49,711 bases of DNA from Candidatus Parabeggiatoa sp. nov. 2 (GCA_002085445.1 NBMI01000039.1:1-49711); one strand, 5' to 3'. Counted from the first letter of the stretch, positions 1-8,069 are shown. Translations and numbers: made by a program. Notes: generated by a model from the sequence alone, not told the origin.

Positions 1-211
1 TGGTAGAGAAAACTTGATTGGCGTCAATATGTTCAACCTTATTTTCACCTTCTTCTAATGTCTTGAGGCGATCGACGGCACTGCCTTCGTTCAAAAACAG
101 CAACAGAAATGCGCCGAAAAACAAAACCAACCCAACTAGGGCACCCACTAAAGAATCTTGAATACGGCTGCCCCATGGCTGATAGGTGACTTCGGTATAT
201 GAATCAGGCAT
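1..211 (-). CDS. TMEM43-family membrane protein (N-terminal part, cut by window edge)
   Basis: About 70 residues are visible; the rest lies beyond the left edge. The start is the ATG at 211, preceded by a GGAGAAG-like ribosome binding site. The protein opens with PDSYTEVTYQPWGSRIQDSL, then one hydrophobic segment (about residues 22-40) ending in FLNEGSAVDR. This is the N-terminal layout of the bacterial TMEM43 (LUMA-like, DUF1625) family, with a single membrane helix followed by a soluble domain. It is a clear paralogue of the decayed gene just upstream on the same strand, which starts SDDSYTEVTTESWWSRLKDS and shares the NEG and IDANQV motifs. The tandem arrangement suggests a recent local duplication. 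The function of bacterial TMEM43 proteins is not established. Confidence 0.75.
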   Translation of the reverse strand, partial: MPDSYTEVTYQPWGSRIQDSLVGALVGLVLFFGAFLLLFLNEGSAVDRLKTLEEGENKVEHIDANQVFST

Positions 212-363
212 AATTCTTCTCCATACTATAGATAGATTGTCAGATATCCCCTGGAATTTTTTATGGCTAAAGCCATAAGCATCAATATCGAAACTTATCT
301 CGCTTCGCGTAACAGTTTTAACTTGGCACCGCCAAACTAAAGTTTGGACTCCTGCCAAACTAA

Positions 364-406
364 AAACGACGCTAAAGTTTCGCTCCGCGAAACTTTAGCG
401 TCGTTT
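364..406. repeat. Perfect hairpin, 20-bp arms, 3-nt loop
   Basis: The arms at 364-383 and 387-406 are perfectly complementary around the loop TCC. The core GTTTCGCTCCGCGAAAC recurs in another hairpin at 38341-38381 whose outer arms have a different sequence. It lies between the two TMEM43 genes and could end transcription, but no T run follows. Confidence 0.8.
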
Positions 407-439
407 GGACTCCAAACTCAAGTAACAGAGTTTGCCAAA

Positions 440-456
440 AAACCTCGGAGGTTTTT
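440..456. repeat. AACCTCGGAGGTTT palindrome
   Basis: A short palindrome AAACCTCGGAGGTTT overlaps the end of the decayed TMEM43 gene. The same motif occurs near 6121-6134 just before the DUF4291 gene, and in altered form near 18782 just before the DUF4846 gene. Confidence 0.5.
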
Positions 457-1548
457 AAGCGCTTCTTCTTGAGGTTTTACGGACTGCCGGTTGCGGTTTC
501 GCATATTTTAAGAAATATAAGAGGCCGACGGCAATGACTATGAGTGTGATGCCTAACACGGGGCGGTAGAATATCCAAGCAATGGCAATGGTAATGAGGG
601 AGAGTGTTTTCAGGACATTGAATATCAGGCTCAGTCCGAAGAACATTACAATAAAGCCGACAAGACGCAGAATCCACCATATTCAAACAGTTCAAGGCTT
701 CCGCCCGTTTGAGTGGTGTAAGTGGTAAGGCTGGAACCGACTTGTTTGGCGACAACACTGATAGTCGCGGGGTGGACAACTTCAAATTTTATCCGTAAAT
801 CACCCAGTTGAGGCTGGAGCGGATCTTGGCCCACGTAGTAATTCCCGTAACTGGTATGCAGCTGTTGCGTTTGTTCTGAGAGAGAGACGACTTCTGTCGT
901 TTCGCCAAATTGGGCGCGGACTTCTTCGGGCACTTGTTCCAAGTTTTCCTCTGTCATGGGTAGGTGCTGATAGTTGTTCAGGTTTTCTACAAGGCCGGAA
1001 GACAGGCTAAAAGCGCCCAGTTTCACTGGTTTTGCAATGAATGTCTCTCCGTTCACTTTCATACGAGAGGGATTGTTATGGCCTTTGGGCCGTTTGAAAT
1101 GGCTGGAATCAATGACAGAGTCTTTCCATGTTTTGGTGTATGTATAACGGGTTTCCGTCTCTGTGCCGCCGCCCAGCTTGTCCTGCTTATCGGACTGTCG
1201 TTCTTCTTGCCATTGGTACATTTCCACCACGCGGCGCAGCTTGAGAGCCTTGGGGGCCACAACGCCAAACATCGCATCTGTTAAAACCTTGTCCGTCGTG
1301 GCTTCTTCATTCAGATGAACGAGCTTGCCTTCGTTGACGGCGTAAACTTGATTGGCATCAATGGAGATAACGATACCGGCGCCTTCTGCTAATATCTTAG
1401 CGCGATGTACGGCACGGCCTTCGTTCCAAAATAGTAGCACAAAGGCGACAAAAAATAAGATTAACCCAAGTAGGGCAGTCCCTAAGGAGTCTTTAAGGCG
1501 ACTCCACCAGGACTCGGTGGTGACTTCAGTATATGAATCATCAGACAT
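455..1548 (-). pseudogene. TMEM43-family membrane protein, frameshifted and internally deleted
   Basis: The start is the ATG at 1548 (protein MSDDSYTEVTTESWW) behind a good AAAGGAG site. The first frame runs to a stop at 646-648 and encodes the N-terminal helix (about residues 22-40, LLGLILFFVAFVLLFWNEG) and the soluble domain, ending GGSLELFEYGG. The family should continue with a linker and several C-terminal helices. That C-terminal part is present in another frame just after: WILRLVGF, then MFFGLSLIFN, then SLITIAIAWIFYRPVLG, ending at 455. Both the linker after FEYGG and the stretch between the last two helices look shortened compared with what I recall of the family. The gene is therefore read as a frameshift plus one or two internal deletions next to an apparently intact paralogue at 1-211. 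A sequencing error could explain the frameshift but not the missing segments. Confidence 0.7.
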
Positions 1549-2024
1549 GATTTTTTCTCCTTTGTTGGATTGGTGATAAAAATTTTCTCGCTTGTTCAAC
1601 AGTAACTACCGCACAATGTGCCACCTCAAACAATTTCTGATAGGGTTCAAACGGTTTTCTAACTTGATTACGGATAAACCGGAGATATTATACTTTATTA
1701 GGCGGACAATTGATGATGATATGAACTATTTTAATCAAAGAAGTAGAAGTATTAACAGAAGGTGGCAAACAGGAACGTATGTTCTCGATGATCACGTTTT
1801 TTCGTGTGCCCATAACTACAAGGATTGTATATAAAAAAGGATTTTTTCGCTAATTGATCGCAATGAACAAATTCGATAAAATTAAAAGTTTAATTTTCCT
1901 GCATGAAATCAAATCGGAATAAGAAAGCTATTCCCAAGGCAAATGCTTTTGAGAAATCTTAAGTGATTTTATGCTTAGCGAATAAAATCCCTTCATAAGC
2001 ATACAATCCTTGTCGTTATTATTG
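1549..2024. other. Intergenic region without a supported gene
   Basis: AT-rich sequence. It includes one copy of the dispersed motif AACTACAAGGATTGTATATA (about 1815-1834), followed by a short AAAAAGGATTTTTT. This repeat family is abundant at 13070-13700 and 16926-17174. An open frame at 1592-1834 on the plus strand has no recognisable protein features. Confidence 0.5.
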
Positions 2025-2366
2025 TCAGACTAAAAACGTGATCATTGAATTGAGTATGTTAGAAAAATAAGGGGTACCTGCTTTAACGGCTTTAATCATA
2101 GAAATTGAGTCTACTGACTTTTTGACTTTGGGAGACACGACTTCATTCATAATATTGGTATCCCCAAGATTTTTAAACGTAAAATCTTTTAATTCAACTA
2201 GATATAAAGTATCTTCACTATTCTCGTACCAGCCTATATCCATTTCTCTAAAATAGCTACCTGATAGCTTTCTGTAGCCATCACAATTTTCAAAGCAGAA
2301 ATATTCTAAACCGGATAAGTCAATCGTAATCCCCGATTCAGTATAAGGCATGACTAAAGTTTTCAT
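2025..2366 (-). CDS. Small protein with PD-(D/E)XK-like ELK motif, partner of AAA ATPase
   Basis: A 113-residue protein that I do not recognise by name. The middle reads REMDIGWYENSEDTLYLVEL followed by K-D-F: an acidic residue, a spacer, a hydrophobic strand and then E-L-K. That is the spacing of the core of PD-(D/E)XK nucleases, with D43 and E58-x-K60 as candidate catalytic residues. It follows the AAA ATPase at 2604-3659 on the same strand, 237 bp downstream, with an 82-bp tandem repeat between them. The C-terminus ends abruptly after a helix (SISMIKAVKAGTPYF), so the protein may be a shortened form of a longer family member. By analogy with other ATPase plus nuclease pairs a role in defence is possible, but this is inference from one motif and context. 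Confidence 0.5.
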   Translation of the reverse strand: MKTLVMPYTESGITIDLSGLEYFCFENCDGYRKLSGSYFREMDIGWYENSEDTLYLVELKDFTFKNLGDTNIMNEVVSPKVKKSVDSISMIKAVKAGTPYFSNILNSMITFLV

Positions 2367-2404
2367 TGTTTCAAATCAAGTACAATGGAGATAGTTTTTT
2401 TGGG

Positions 2405-2599
2405 TTTGGGCATTCGTCCATAATGAACGAAACCTGAAACAATTCAACAGATACTCTCCCTTTCCTGGAGAGCATATGTCGTCAGCTTTGGGAATTCGTC
2501 CATAATGAACGAAACCTGAAGCAATTCAGCAGATACTATCCCTTTCCTAGAGAGTATCTGTCGTCGGCTTTGGGCATTCGTTCCTGATGAACGAAACTC
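2405..2599. repeat. 82-bp tandem repeat, two full copies and a partial third
   Basis: Copies begin at 2405, 2487 and 2569, an exact 82-bp period; the third stops after about 31 bp. Each contains the palindromic block TTCGTCCATAATGAACGAA and, in the full copies, a second hairpin built on GATACTCTCC/GGAGAG. In the second copy changes on both arms of this hairpin keep a stem. The repeat separates the AAA ATPase from its putative partner gene. Confidence 0.85.
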
Positions 2600-2603
2600 A
2601 ACA

Positions 2604-3659
2604 TTAATTTATAAAATCAAGTGCCACATCTTCATCTGACATTTTTAATAGCTCATCCACAATCAGACTTGAGGGCGTACTGTTTTTTAAATCCACACAA
2701 TGCGCTTCAATGTCACCTTGGTGGTTTTCTAATAAAGAAAAACAACAAATTGAGCTATTCTCCCGCCTAGCACAAATAGATAATTGCTGGGCAATAAAAA
2801 AGTCATCTGTACTCAGAAACACTTGAACACCCGCAGAGGCAAGACGGACTAGAATTTTAACCAAACGCCGAATGGCTTTAGGGTGTAACGCACTTTCTGG
2901 TTCGTCTAAAAACAAAATCGTGCCGGTGTTGAGTTGATGATTTTGAATTAATGTTGTGAGAGTGCCAATTTTCTTGAAGCTTTCTGCTGTCATTGGCATG
3001 GAAAATTCTTGATGGCCTCTTTTGAAAAAAAAGTTGTCATCGGTTTGGTGAATTTTACCGCCCAATATTTCTTCTAATTGTTGATTGATTTCGTTTAGTG
3101 GCCCTAGTTTATCCGGTGCTTGAGTCGGAATTTCTAAGCTTTTAATCAAGTCAAGATAGGTGTCATCAAAACCGGTTAAATGATGTGGCTCTCTCGTGAA
3201 TTTAATGGCGCGAAAAGCCGTCAAGACTTCTTTTGCGGGTATGAAAATCACATTGTAATCGTCACCCATCACTGCCACTGAGTCAGTGCCGTCATTGAGG
3301 GTGTCTTGGGTAGCGCCCCCAAACTTAAAGCCGATGTTTTGATCTACTTTGCCCTTTGAGTAGGTGACTGAGACTTTGAGTTTGTCTTTGATGCTTTTGG
3401 TGACGAGCTCGCCTAGCTGATTTTTACCGGGTTGAAACGTGCCTAATAATTTTTCGCCTAAGATTTTTTGGAAAGACGGGGTTTCATAAAAGTGTTTGCG
3501 GCTGTAGATTTCCCACGTTTTGGAGATGGCGTATAAGAGTTTCAATAAAGCGGTTTTGCCGGTGTCATTGTCGCCAATCAGTAGGTTGATGCCGGCTAAC
3601 TGGGGGGCCTCAAATTGTTTTAAATTAAAGAAGTTTTCAATTTTGACGTGTTTAATCAT
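2604..3659 (-). CDS. AAA-family ATPase (OLD/RecF/SMC-like, AAA_15/AAA_21 type)
   Basis: A 351-residue ABC/SMC-type ATPase. The N-terminus MIKHVKIENFFNLKQFEA is the usual first strand of RecF/OLD-like ATPases. Walker A is GDNDTGKTA (about 29-37). Walker B is TILFLDEPESALHP (about 245-258), with the D-loop serine and alanine just after. The place of the switch histidine, usually T-H in this family, reads LSTDDFFIAQQL, so that histidine seems replaced by aspartate. No TOPRIM or nuclease domain is fused; the C-terminus ends after a short helical tail. The start is ATG 3659 with no clear ribosome site. The downstream small protein with an E-x-K motif (2025-2366) suggests an ATPase-sensor plus effector pair of the kind found in phage-defence systems. 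The exact family is not identified. Confidence 0.75.
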   Translation of the reverse strand: MIKHVKIENFFNLKQFEAPQLAGINLLIGDNDTGKTALLKLLYAISKTWEIYSRKHFYETPSFQKILGEKLLGTFQPGKNQLGELVTKSIKDKLKVSVTYSKGKVDQNIGFKFGGATQDTLNDGTDSVAVMGDDYNVIFIPAKEVLTAFRAIKFTREPHHLTGFDDTYLDLIKSLEIPTQAPDKLGPLNEINQQLEEILGGKIHQTDDNFFFKRGHQEFSMPMTAESFKKIGTLTTLIQNHQLNTGTILFLDEPESALHPKAIRRLVKILVRLASAGVQVFLSTDDFFIAQQLSICARRENSSICCFSLLENHQGDIEAHCVDLKNSTPSSLIVDELLKMSDEDVALDFIN

Positions 3660-3757
3660 GGGGGTTATAAGTGTCTGTGATGGGGTATTGGTTTATAAAG
3701 GTTGGGTATTATATAGATTATCAATCAATAACTACAAGGATTTTTTCTGATAACAAG

Positions 3758-4470
3758 TACAACGAATTACGCGGATAATCGAATTAAGTGTCGATAAGTA
3801 CAACTAATTACGCGGATAATCGAATTAAGTGTCGATAAGTACAACTAATTACGCGGATAATCGAATTAAGTGTCGATAAGTACAACTAATTATCGATAAG
3901 TACAACGAATTACGCGGATAAACGAATTAAGAAAGAGTCGATAAGTACAACGAATTCTTTCTTGATAAGTACAACGAATTACGCGGATAAACGAATTAAG
4001 AAAGAGTCGATAAGTACAACTAATTATCGATAAGTACAACGAATTACGCGGATATCCGAATTAAGAGTCGATAAGTACAACTAATTATCGATAAGTACAA
4101 CGAATTACGCGGATAAACGAATTAAGAAAGAGTCGATAAGTACAACGACACTTGGGATAATAGAATTAAGTGTCGATAAGTACAGCTAATTACGCGGATA
4201 ATAGAATTAAGAGTCGATAAGTACAATGACACTTGGGATAATAGAATTAAGAATCAACAAGTATGTATCAACAAGTACAACAAATGATGCGAATAATCAA
4301 ATTAGAACCACCAAGCAATTCGTTTATCCGCGTAATTCGTTGTACTAACGTAATTCATTGTACTAGCGTAATTAGTTGTACTAGCATCATTAGTTGTACT
4401 AGCATCAGGAGTTGTACTACATTGCCGCCAATTCGTTTATCCGCGTAATTCGTTGTACTCGCGTAATTTT
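3758..4470. repeat. Large array of 20/41/45-bp repeats, half direct, half inverted
   Basis: From 3758 to about 4262 units of 41 bp (starts 3758, 3799, 3840, 3881), 20 bp (3881-3900) and 45 bp (3901-3945) follow one another. All contain TACAACNAATTACGCGGATA, followed by ATCGAATTAAG or AACGAATTAAG and CGATAAG. From 4317 to 4468 the same core runs in the opposite orientation: positions 4094-4123 and 4317-4346 are a perfect 30-bp inverted repeat. There are no unique spacers of constant size, so this is not CRISPR. No gene is seen between 3660 and 4627. Confidence 0.85.
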
Positions 4471-4627
4471 TGACGGTGCAAAGTATACCTACTTTTTACT
4501 TGACGCGTTGCTAAAAGGAATGCTGGCCTCTTTCCTTAAAAAGAGGCGATAAATCGCCTACTACAAACCGAAGAAAAGTAGGTTAAAATAATTTATGAGT
4601 TTCAACACTTAGAGAGCGATAACAACC

Positions 4628-5902
4628 TTGCGTTTTCTTTACACTTTTTTATTCTATTTATTTGTTCCTCTTATACTACTACGCTTAGTTTGGCGTGGCG
4701 TGCGAGCGCCGGCGTATTGGCGGAGATGGCCTGAACGTTTTGGCTTTTGTCCAAGCTTACCGGTTCAACAAAGCCTGTGGATACATGCCGTTTCAATGGG
4801 AGAAGTCCAAGCGGCCGTGCCACTCATCCATGCTTTGCGTACTCGTTTTCCTGAGCTGCCCATACTTGTCACGACGATGACACCCACCGGTTCACAACGA
4901 GTGCGTGAGGTATTTGGCGATAGCGTGTGGCATGTTTATTTGCCTTACGACTTGCCCGGCGCGATCGCACGGTTTTTAAGCCGCGTACGGCCGCGTTTGC
5001 TCATTCTGATGGAAACTGAACTATGGCCCAATTTATTGCATGCTTGTCAAGCCAGAGCTATTCCCGTCATACTCGCTAACGCGAGACTCTCGATCAGTTC
5101 AGCTGCGGGATATCAACGCATTGCCAGCCTAACGCGGCAAATCTTGGCGAATTTGACGGCGGTGGCGGCCCAAACTGAAGTCGATGCAGCGCGTTTTATT
5201 GATTTGGGGATACGGCCCACAAAAGTACATGTCACCGGCAGTATCAAATTTGATACTCGTTTACCGGCCGAATTTTCTGAAAAGGCCGAAATGTTACGCA
5301 GCCAGTGGGGAAAAGATCGGGCCGTATGGATTGCGGCCAGTACCCATGAGGGCGAAGAAGAGGCCGTACTTGAGGCTTTTTATGAGTTAAAAAAAGAATT
5401 TTATGACTTACTGCTCGTATTAGTACCGCGCCATCCTGAGCGATTTAATCGCGTTGCGGCTTTGTGTCGGCGGCGAGGCTTTATCGTCGCTCGGCGTAGC
5501 GAAGGCGATGTCAATACCAAGACGGAAATTTATTTGGGCGACACGATGGGCGAATTGTCTATGCTGTACGCGGCTTGTGATGTGGCCTTTGTCGGAGGCA
5601 CTTTAGCGCCGATTGGTGGACATAATTTATTAGAGCCAGCGGCCGTTGGTTTACCCGTTATCATGGGGCCTCATGTTTTTGAATGTGCCGAAATCTGTCG
5701 TAGACTGTTAGAAGCGCAGGCCGCTCAACAAATCAATGACGCAGAACAATTAGCCAATGCCGTCAAAATGTATTTAAGTGACGCGACGCGAAGAAGGCAA
5801 ACGGGAGAAAAAGGGCGATTATTTGTGGAAAACAATCGGGGCGCATTGGAACGCTTGTTATCAGTTATCAGTTATCAGTTATCAGTTATCGGTGATTTTT
5901 AG
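4628..5902 (+). CDS. waaA: 3-deoxy-D-manno-octulosonic acid (Kdo) transferase
   Basis: A GT30 enzyme of the inner membrane that transfers Kdo from CMP-Kdo to lipid IVA in lipopolysaccharide assembly. Its 424 residues match the usual length. An N-terminal hydrophobic anchor (about 1-22) is followed by WIHAVSMGEVQAA with the catalytic glutamate, then LMETELWPN, then GSIKFD. The C-terminal half holds the family signature APIGGHNLLEPA and an ALGLPVI-like stretch (AVGLPVIMGPHVFE). The start is a TTG at 4628, chosen because the MRFLYTFLF anchor begins there; an AGAGAG stretch 9-14 bases upstream may serve as ribosome site. The last residues LLSVISYQLSVIGDF are encoded by five TTATCAG heptamers (5858-5892), so the native C-terminus has been replaced or extended by a dispersed repeat. 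A strong terminator follows at 5949-5976. Confidence 0.93.
   Translation: MRFLYTFLFYLFVPLILLRLVWRGVRAPAYWRRWPERFGFCPSLPVQQSLWIHAVSMGEVQAAVPLIHALRTRFPELPILVTTMTPTGSQRVREVFGDSVWHVYLPYDLPGAIARFLSRVRPRLLILMETELWPNLLHACQARAIPVILANARLSISSAAGYQRIASLTRQILANLTAVAAQTEVDAARFIDLGIRPTKVHVTGSIKFDTRLPAEFSEKAEMLRSQWGKDRAVWIAASTHEGEEEAVLEAFYELKKEFYDLLLVLVPRHPERFNRVAALCRRRGFIVARRSEGDVNTKTEIYLGDTMGELSMLYAACDVAFVGGTLAPIGGHNLLEPAAVGLPVIMGPHVFECAEICRRLLEAQAAQQINDAEQLANAVKMYLSDATRRRQTGEKGRLFVENNRGALERLLSVISYQLSVIGDF
5858..5892. repeat. TTATCAG heptamer x5 inside the 3' end of waaA
   Basis: Four exact TTATCAG units and one TTATCGG unit. They encode the C-terminal SVISYQLSVI tail of WaaA. The same heptamer occurs at 16651-16755 and related forms at 34740-34838, 37320-37335 and 45289-45305. 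Confidence 0.9.
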
Positions 5903-5948
5903 ACGGAACGTACTTTCTAGCATTTTGCGTAAAGCACATCACTCGTAG

Positions 5949-5976
5949 GGGCAAACCTGCGTGTTTGCCCTTTTTT
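5949..5976 (+). terminator. Rho-independent terminator after waaA
   Basis: The stem GGGCAAAC/GTTTGCCC (5949-5956 and 5963-5970) with a 6-nt loop is followed by six T residues. The adjoining GTAGGGGC recalls the hairpin at 48400-48440, so it may also belong to a dispersed repeat family. Confidence 0.85.
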
Positions 5977-6010
5977 GTATTTCACATCAGCGAAAAATGC
6001 TTGCTTACCG

Positions 6011-6087
6011 TGAAAATGAAAATGCGAGCGTGTGATTGAATTATTTATAAAATGAGTCATTTACAAACTTTTCATTTTTCATTTTCT
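6011..6087. repeat. Copy of the ATTGAATTA-TTATAAAATGAG dispersed repeat
   Basis: Contains GATTGAATTATTTATAAAAT followed by GAGTCATTTACA and then TTTTCATTTTTCATTTTC. The same block is found five or more times in tandem at 24009-24400 and, interrupted by a MITE, at about 28715-28935. Confidence 0.75.
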
Positions 6088-6146
6088 AATGTCCTTGGCA
6101 AAAACCTCGTAAGGAAGCCAAACCTCGGAGGTTTAGGACATGAATT

Positions 6147-6788
6147 ATGAAACTTAAAACGGCACACTATTTAGAGCAGGAAAAAACCTGGCCCACCGAA
6201 GGCCGCCACATTTTGGCACAGTATGACGAAGAGTCAATCATTGTCTATCAAGCCTATCGTCCTTCAATCGGCCAGTTTGCCGCCCAACACAATTATTTTG
6301 GCGGAGAATTTCGCTTGACACGGATGAGTTGGATTAAGCCCAACTTTCTGTGGATGATGTATCGCAGCGGTTGGGTTGAGAAAATCGGTCAAGAAGTCAC
6401 GCTGGCTGTCAGACTCAAACGCCAATTCTTTGAGGCCGTGTTAGAGCAAGCGGTGCCATCTCATTACGACAGCGATTGGTACCCAAATCAGGCCGCATGG
6501 AAACAAGCGGTTAATTTGTCCTTGGTTAGACTCCAATGGGATCCCGATCATGATCCGGCGGGTGCGCCACTGAAACGGCGAGCTATTCAATTAGGCCTTC
6601 GCGGTGAAGTGCTAAAAGCATATGCGCGTGATGCCATTATAGAAATTATAGACATCAGTGACTTCGTTGAATCACAGCGTGTGCATGCGAAATCTCAGGA
6701 CTATTCGGAATTATTGACTCCAGCAGAGCAAATCTATTTTCCAGCCAATCCAATCATAACGGAAAGGTTAAAACTTGGTAATCGGTAA
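6147..6788 (+). CDS. DUF4291 domain-containing protein
   Basis: A 213-residue protein filled by one DUF4291 domain. Diagnostic stretches are ILAQYDEESIIVYQAYRPSI (about 22-41), RMSWIKPNFLWMMYRSGW (about 58-75), LVRLQWDPDHD and RRAIQLGLRGEVLK. The family is widespread in bacteria and fungi, and its biochemical activity is not known to me. The start is the ATG at 6147, shortly after a palindromic AACCTCGGAGGTTT copy and without a strong ribosome site. The gene stands alone: a terminator precedes it at 5949-5976 and a hairpin follows at 6993-7025. Its last codons (KLGNR) and stop are part of a TAATGGG repeat tract, TCGGTAATGGGTAATGG. Confidence 0.85.
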   Translation: MKLKTAHYLEQEKTWPTEGRHILAQYDEESIIVYQAYRPSIGQFAAQHNYFGGEFRLTRMSWIKPNFLWMMYRSGWVEKIGQEVTLAVRLKRQFFEAVLEQAVPSHYDSDWYPNQAAWKQAVNLSLVRLQWDPDHDPAGAPLKRRAIQLGLRGEVLKAYARDAIIEIIDISDFVESQRVHAKSQDYSELLTPAEQIYFPANPIITERLKLGNR

Positions 6789-6868
6789 TGGGTAATGGGT
6801 AATGGGTAATGGGTAATGGGTAATTGGTAATGGGTAATTAGTAATGGGTAATTGATAATGGGTAATGG
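6778..6868. repeat. TAATGGG heptamer tract at the 3' end of the DUF4291 gene
   Basis: About a dozen GGTAATGGGTAATTGG-type units begin within the last codons of the DUF4291 gene and supply its TAA stop. The same repeat forms the stop region of argE (22550) and of the second GT2 gene (32105). The reverse-complement form (ATTACCCATTACC) lies upstream of birA and of the first GT2 gene. Confidence 0.85.
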
Positions 6869-6992
6869 TAAGGGTTGTGCTGAGGAAGGTATAATATTTC
6901 AGAAAAATCCGGGCAAAAACAGCAAGAGGTTTATCTCGCGTAGCGAATTATTTCATTTTCACCCGCTTATGTACGTTCCGTATAGATTTGCT

Positions 6993-7025
6993 AAAAATCC
7001 GATGTCTTTAAGACATCGGATTTTT
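6993..7025. terminator. Perfect 15-bp hairpin with T run (bidirectional terminator)
   Basis: Arms 6993-7007 and 7011-7025 are perfectly complementary around TTA (core AATCCGATGTCT/AGACATCGGATT), with A and T runs at the outer ends. It lies between the DUF4291 gene and birA. Confidence 0.8.
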
Positions 7026-7120
7026 TGAGGGTTTATTGAAAGTTATTTTATAAGTCTTTGTTCATTCTTCATTTTTCATATTTTTGCGAGATATTCGCAT
7101 TGACACTGTGCAGTATAGCT

Positions 7121-7163
7121 ATTACCAATTACCAATTACCTATTACCAATTACCCATTACCCG
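7121..7163. repeat. ATTACCCATTACC tract upstream of birA
   Basis: Five to six ATTACCAATTACC units, the reverse complement of the TAATTGGTAATGGG repeats found after other genes. The tract lies about 40 bp before the chosen birA start. Confidence 0.8.
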
Positions 7164-7201
7164 TCAATACTTTTTCTTTATTTTCTGATAAACTTGTCAA
7201 A

Positions 7202-8053
7202 ATGTATCTCCAAGTTTTACGCAGACTCGCCGACGGGCAACGATATACAACCGAGCAATTGATTGAACAGTTGGCGCTCAGTGCGATGGAGTTAGAGCAA
7301 GCCATCCGTACATTAACTGAGTATGGCGTTAGGCTACACTCGCCGGCCGTTAACACATATCAACTGCACGAGCCACTAGAATTGTTAGACCACTCCCGCA
7401 TTCTAGCGGCACTCTCGGCCGTCAATCGGCAACGCTTGGCCCATTTGGAAATCCATTCAGTGCTGGATTCTACCAATCGCTATGCTTTAGAGGACAAAAG
7501 AGCGGTGCCGTTTGCCTGTCTGGCCGAATATCAAACCGCTGGACGCGGACGACAAGGACGGCAGTGGGTTTCGCCTTATGCCAGTGGACTATGTTTGTCC
7601 ATCAAACACCGTTATGCGACCTTAAATAAATCGTTAGCGGAATTGAATATCGCCTTGGCCGTTACCGTCGTGCGGGTATTGCGGAACTTGGGGGCACAAG
7701 AGGTGGGCCTGAAATGGCCCAATGATGTTTTGTGGCGAGGCCGCAAATTGGCTGGCCTGTTACTGGAAACTCGTCATGGAAAAGACTATGATATTGTGAT
7801 AGGAATAGGCATCAATGTCAAAATGCCCTCAATCGACACGAAGGCTATCACTCAACCTTGGGTGGATTTATGCACCGTGTTAGGGCGACCGGTTTCGCGC
7901 AATACTTTGGCAGCGATGCTGATTGATCAATGCCTACAAACCTTGGTAATCTATCCACAGGTAGGATTGGCCGCCTTTCGGCATGATTGGCACGGGTTTG
8001 ATTTGAGTTATGGGAAAATCCCCCCTTTTTCAATTGTGAATTGTGTTTCATAA
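7202..8053 (+). CDS. birA: Biotin-[acetyl-CoA-carboxylase] ligase / biotin operon repressor, C-terminally truncated
   Basis: BirA activates biotin to biotinyl-AMP and attaches it to the biotin carboxyl carrier protein of acetyl-CoA carboxylase; two-domain forms also repress biotin genes. The N-terminal winged helix (about 1-65, MYLQVLRRLADGQRYTTEQL) is present. The catalytic domain has the biotin-binding GRGRQGRQWVSP (about 120-131), LKWPNDVLWRGRKLAGLLLE and GIGINV. The start is ATG 7202 because upstream in-frame residues come from a repeat tract. The protein is 283 residues; E. coli BirA is about 320. It stops at DLSYGKIPPFSIVNCVS, where a palindromic insert (8032-8069) enters, so the small C-terminal SH3-like domain is lost. 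Loss of that domain might impair ligase activity. It leads the birA-coaX-SPOR cluster typical of gammaproteobacteria. Confidence 0.88.
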   Translation: MYLQVLRRLADGQRYTTEQLIEQLALSAMELEQAIRTLTEYGVRLHSPAVNTYQLHEPLELLDHSRILAALSAVNRQRLAHLEIHSVLDSTNRYALEDKRAVPFACLAEYQTAGRGRQGRQWVSPYASGLCLSIKHRYATLNKSLAELNIALAVTVVRVLRNLGAQEVGLKWPNDVLWRGRKLAGLLLETRHGKDYDIVIGIGINVKMPSIDTKAITQPWVDLCTVLGRPVSRNTLAAMLIDQCLQTLVIYPQVGLAAFRHDWHGFDLSYGKIPPFSIVNCVS

Positions 8054-8069
8054 TTCACCATTCACAATT
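8032..8069. repeat. Small palindromic insert truncating birA
   Basis: AATTGTGAAT (8032-8041) and ATTCACAATT (8060-8069) are perfect inverted repeats. The insert follows the C/T run CCCCCCTTTTT and supplies the last codons and TAA stop of birA. Between here and coaX one frame reads KGEMGIFLGVR, which may be the relic of the lost BirA C-terminus. Confidence 0.65.

Noticed and set aside
1592..1834. Open frame of 80 codons on the plus strand
   Set aside because: No recognisable domain, ends in the ACTACAAGGATT repeat, and overlaps the upstream region of a minus-strand gene.
4263..4448. Open frame with CTSIISCTSI repeats
   Set aside because: It is a translation of the inverted half of the repeat array and has no ribosome site.
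3758..4470. Possible CRISPR array
   Set aside because: Units are contiguous with periods of 20, 41 and 45 bp, the sequence between cores is itself repetitive, orientation switches, and no cas gene is nearby.
7058..7201. Longer N-terminus for BirA
   Set aside because: The 48 extra residues come from the ATTACCCATTACC tract and have no match to BirA; the winged helix starts at ATG 7202.
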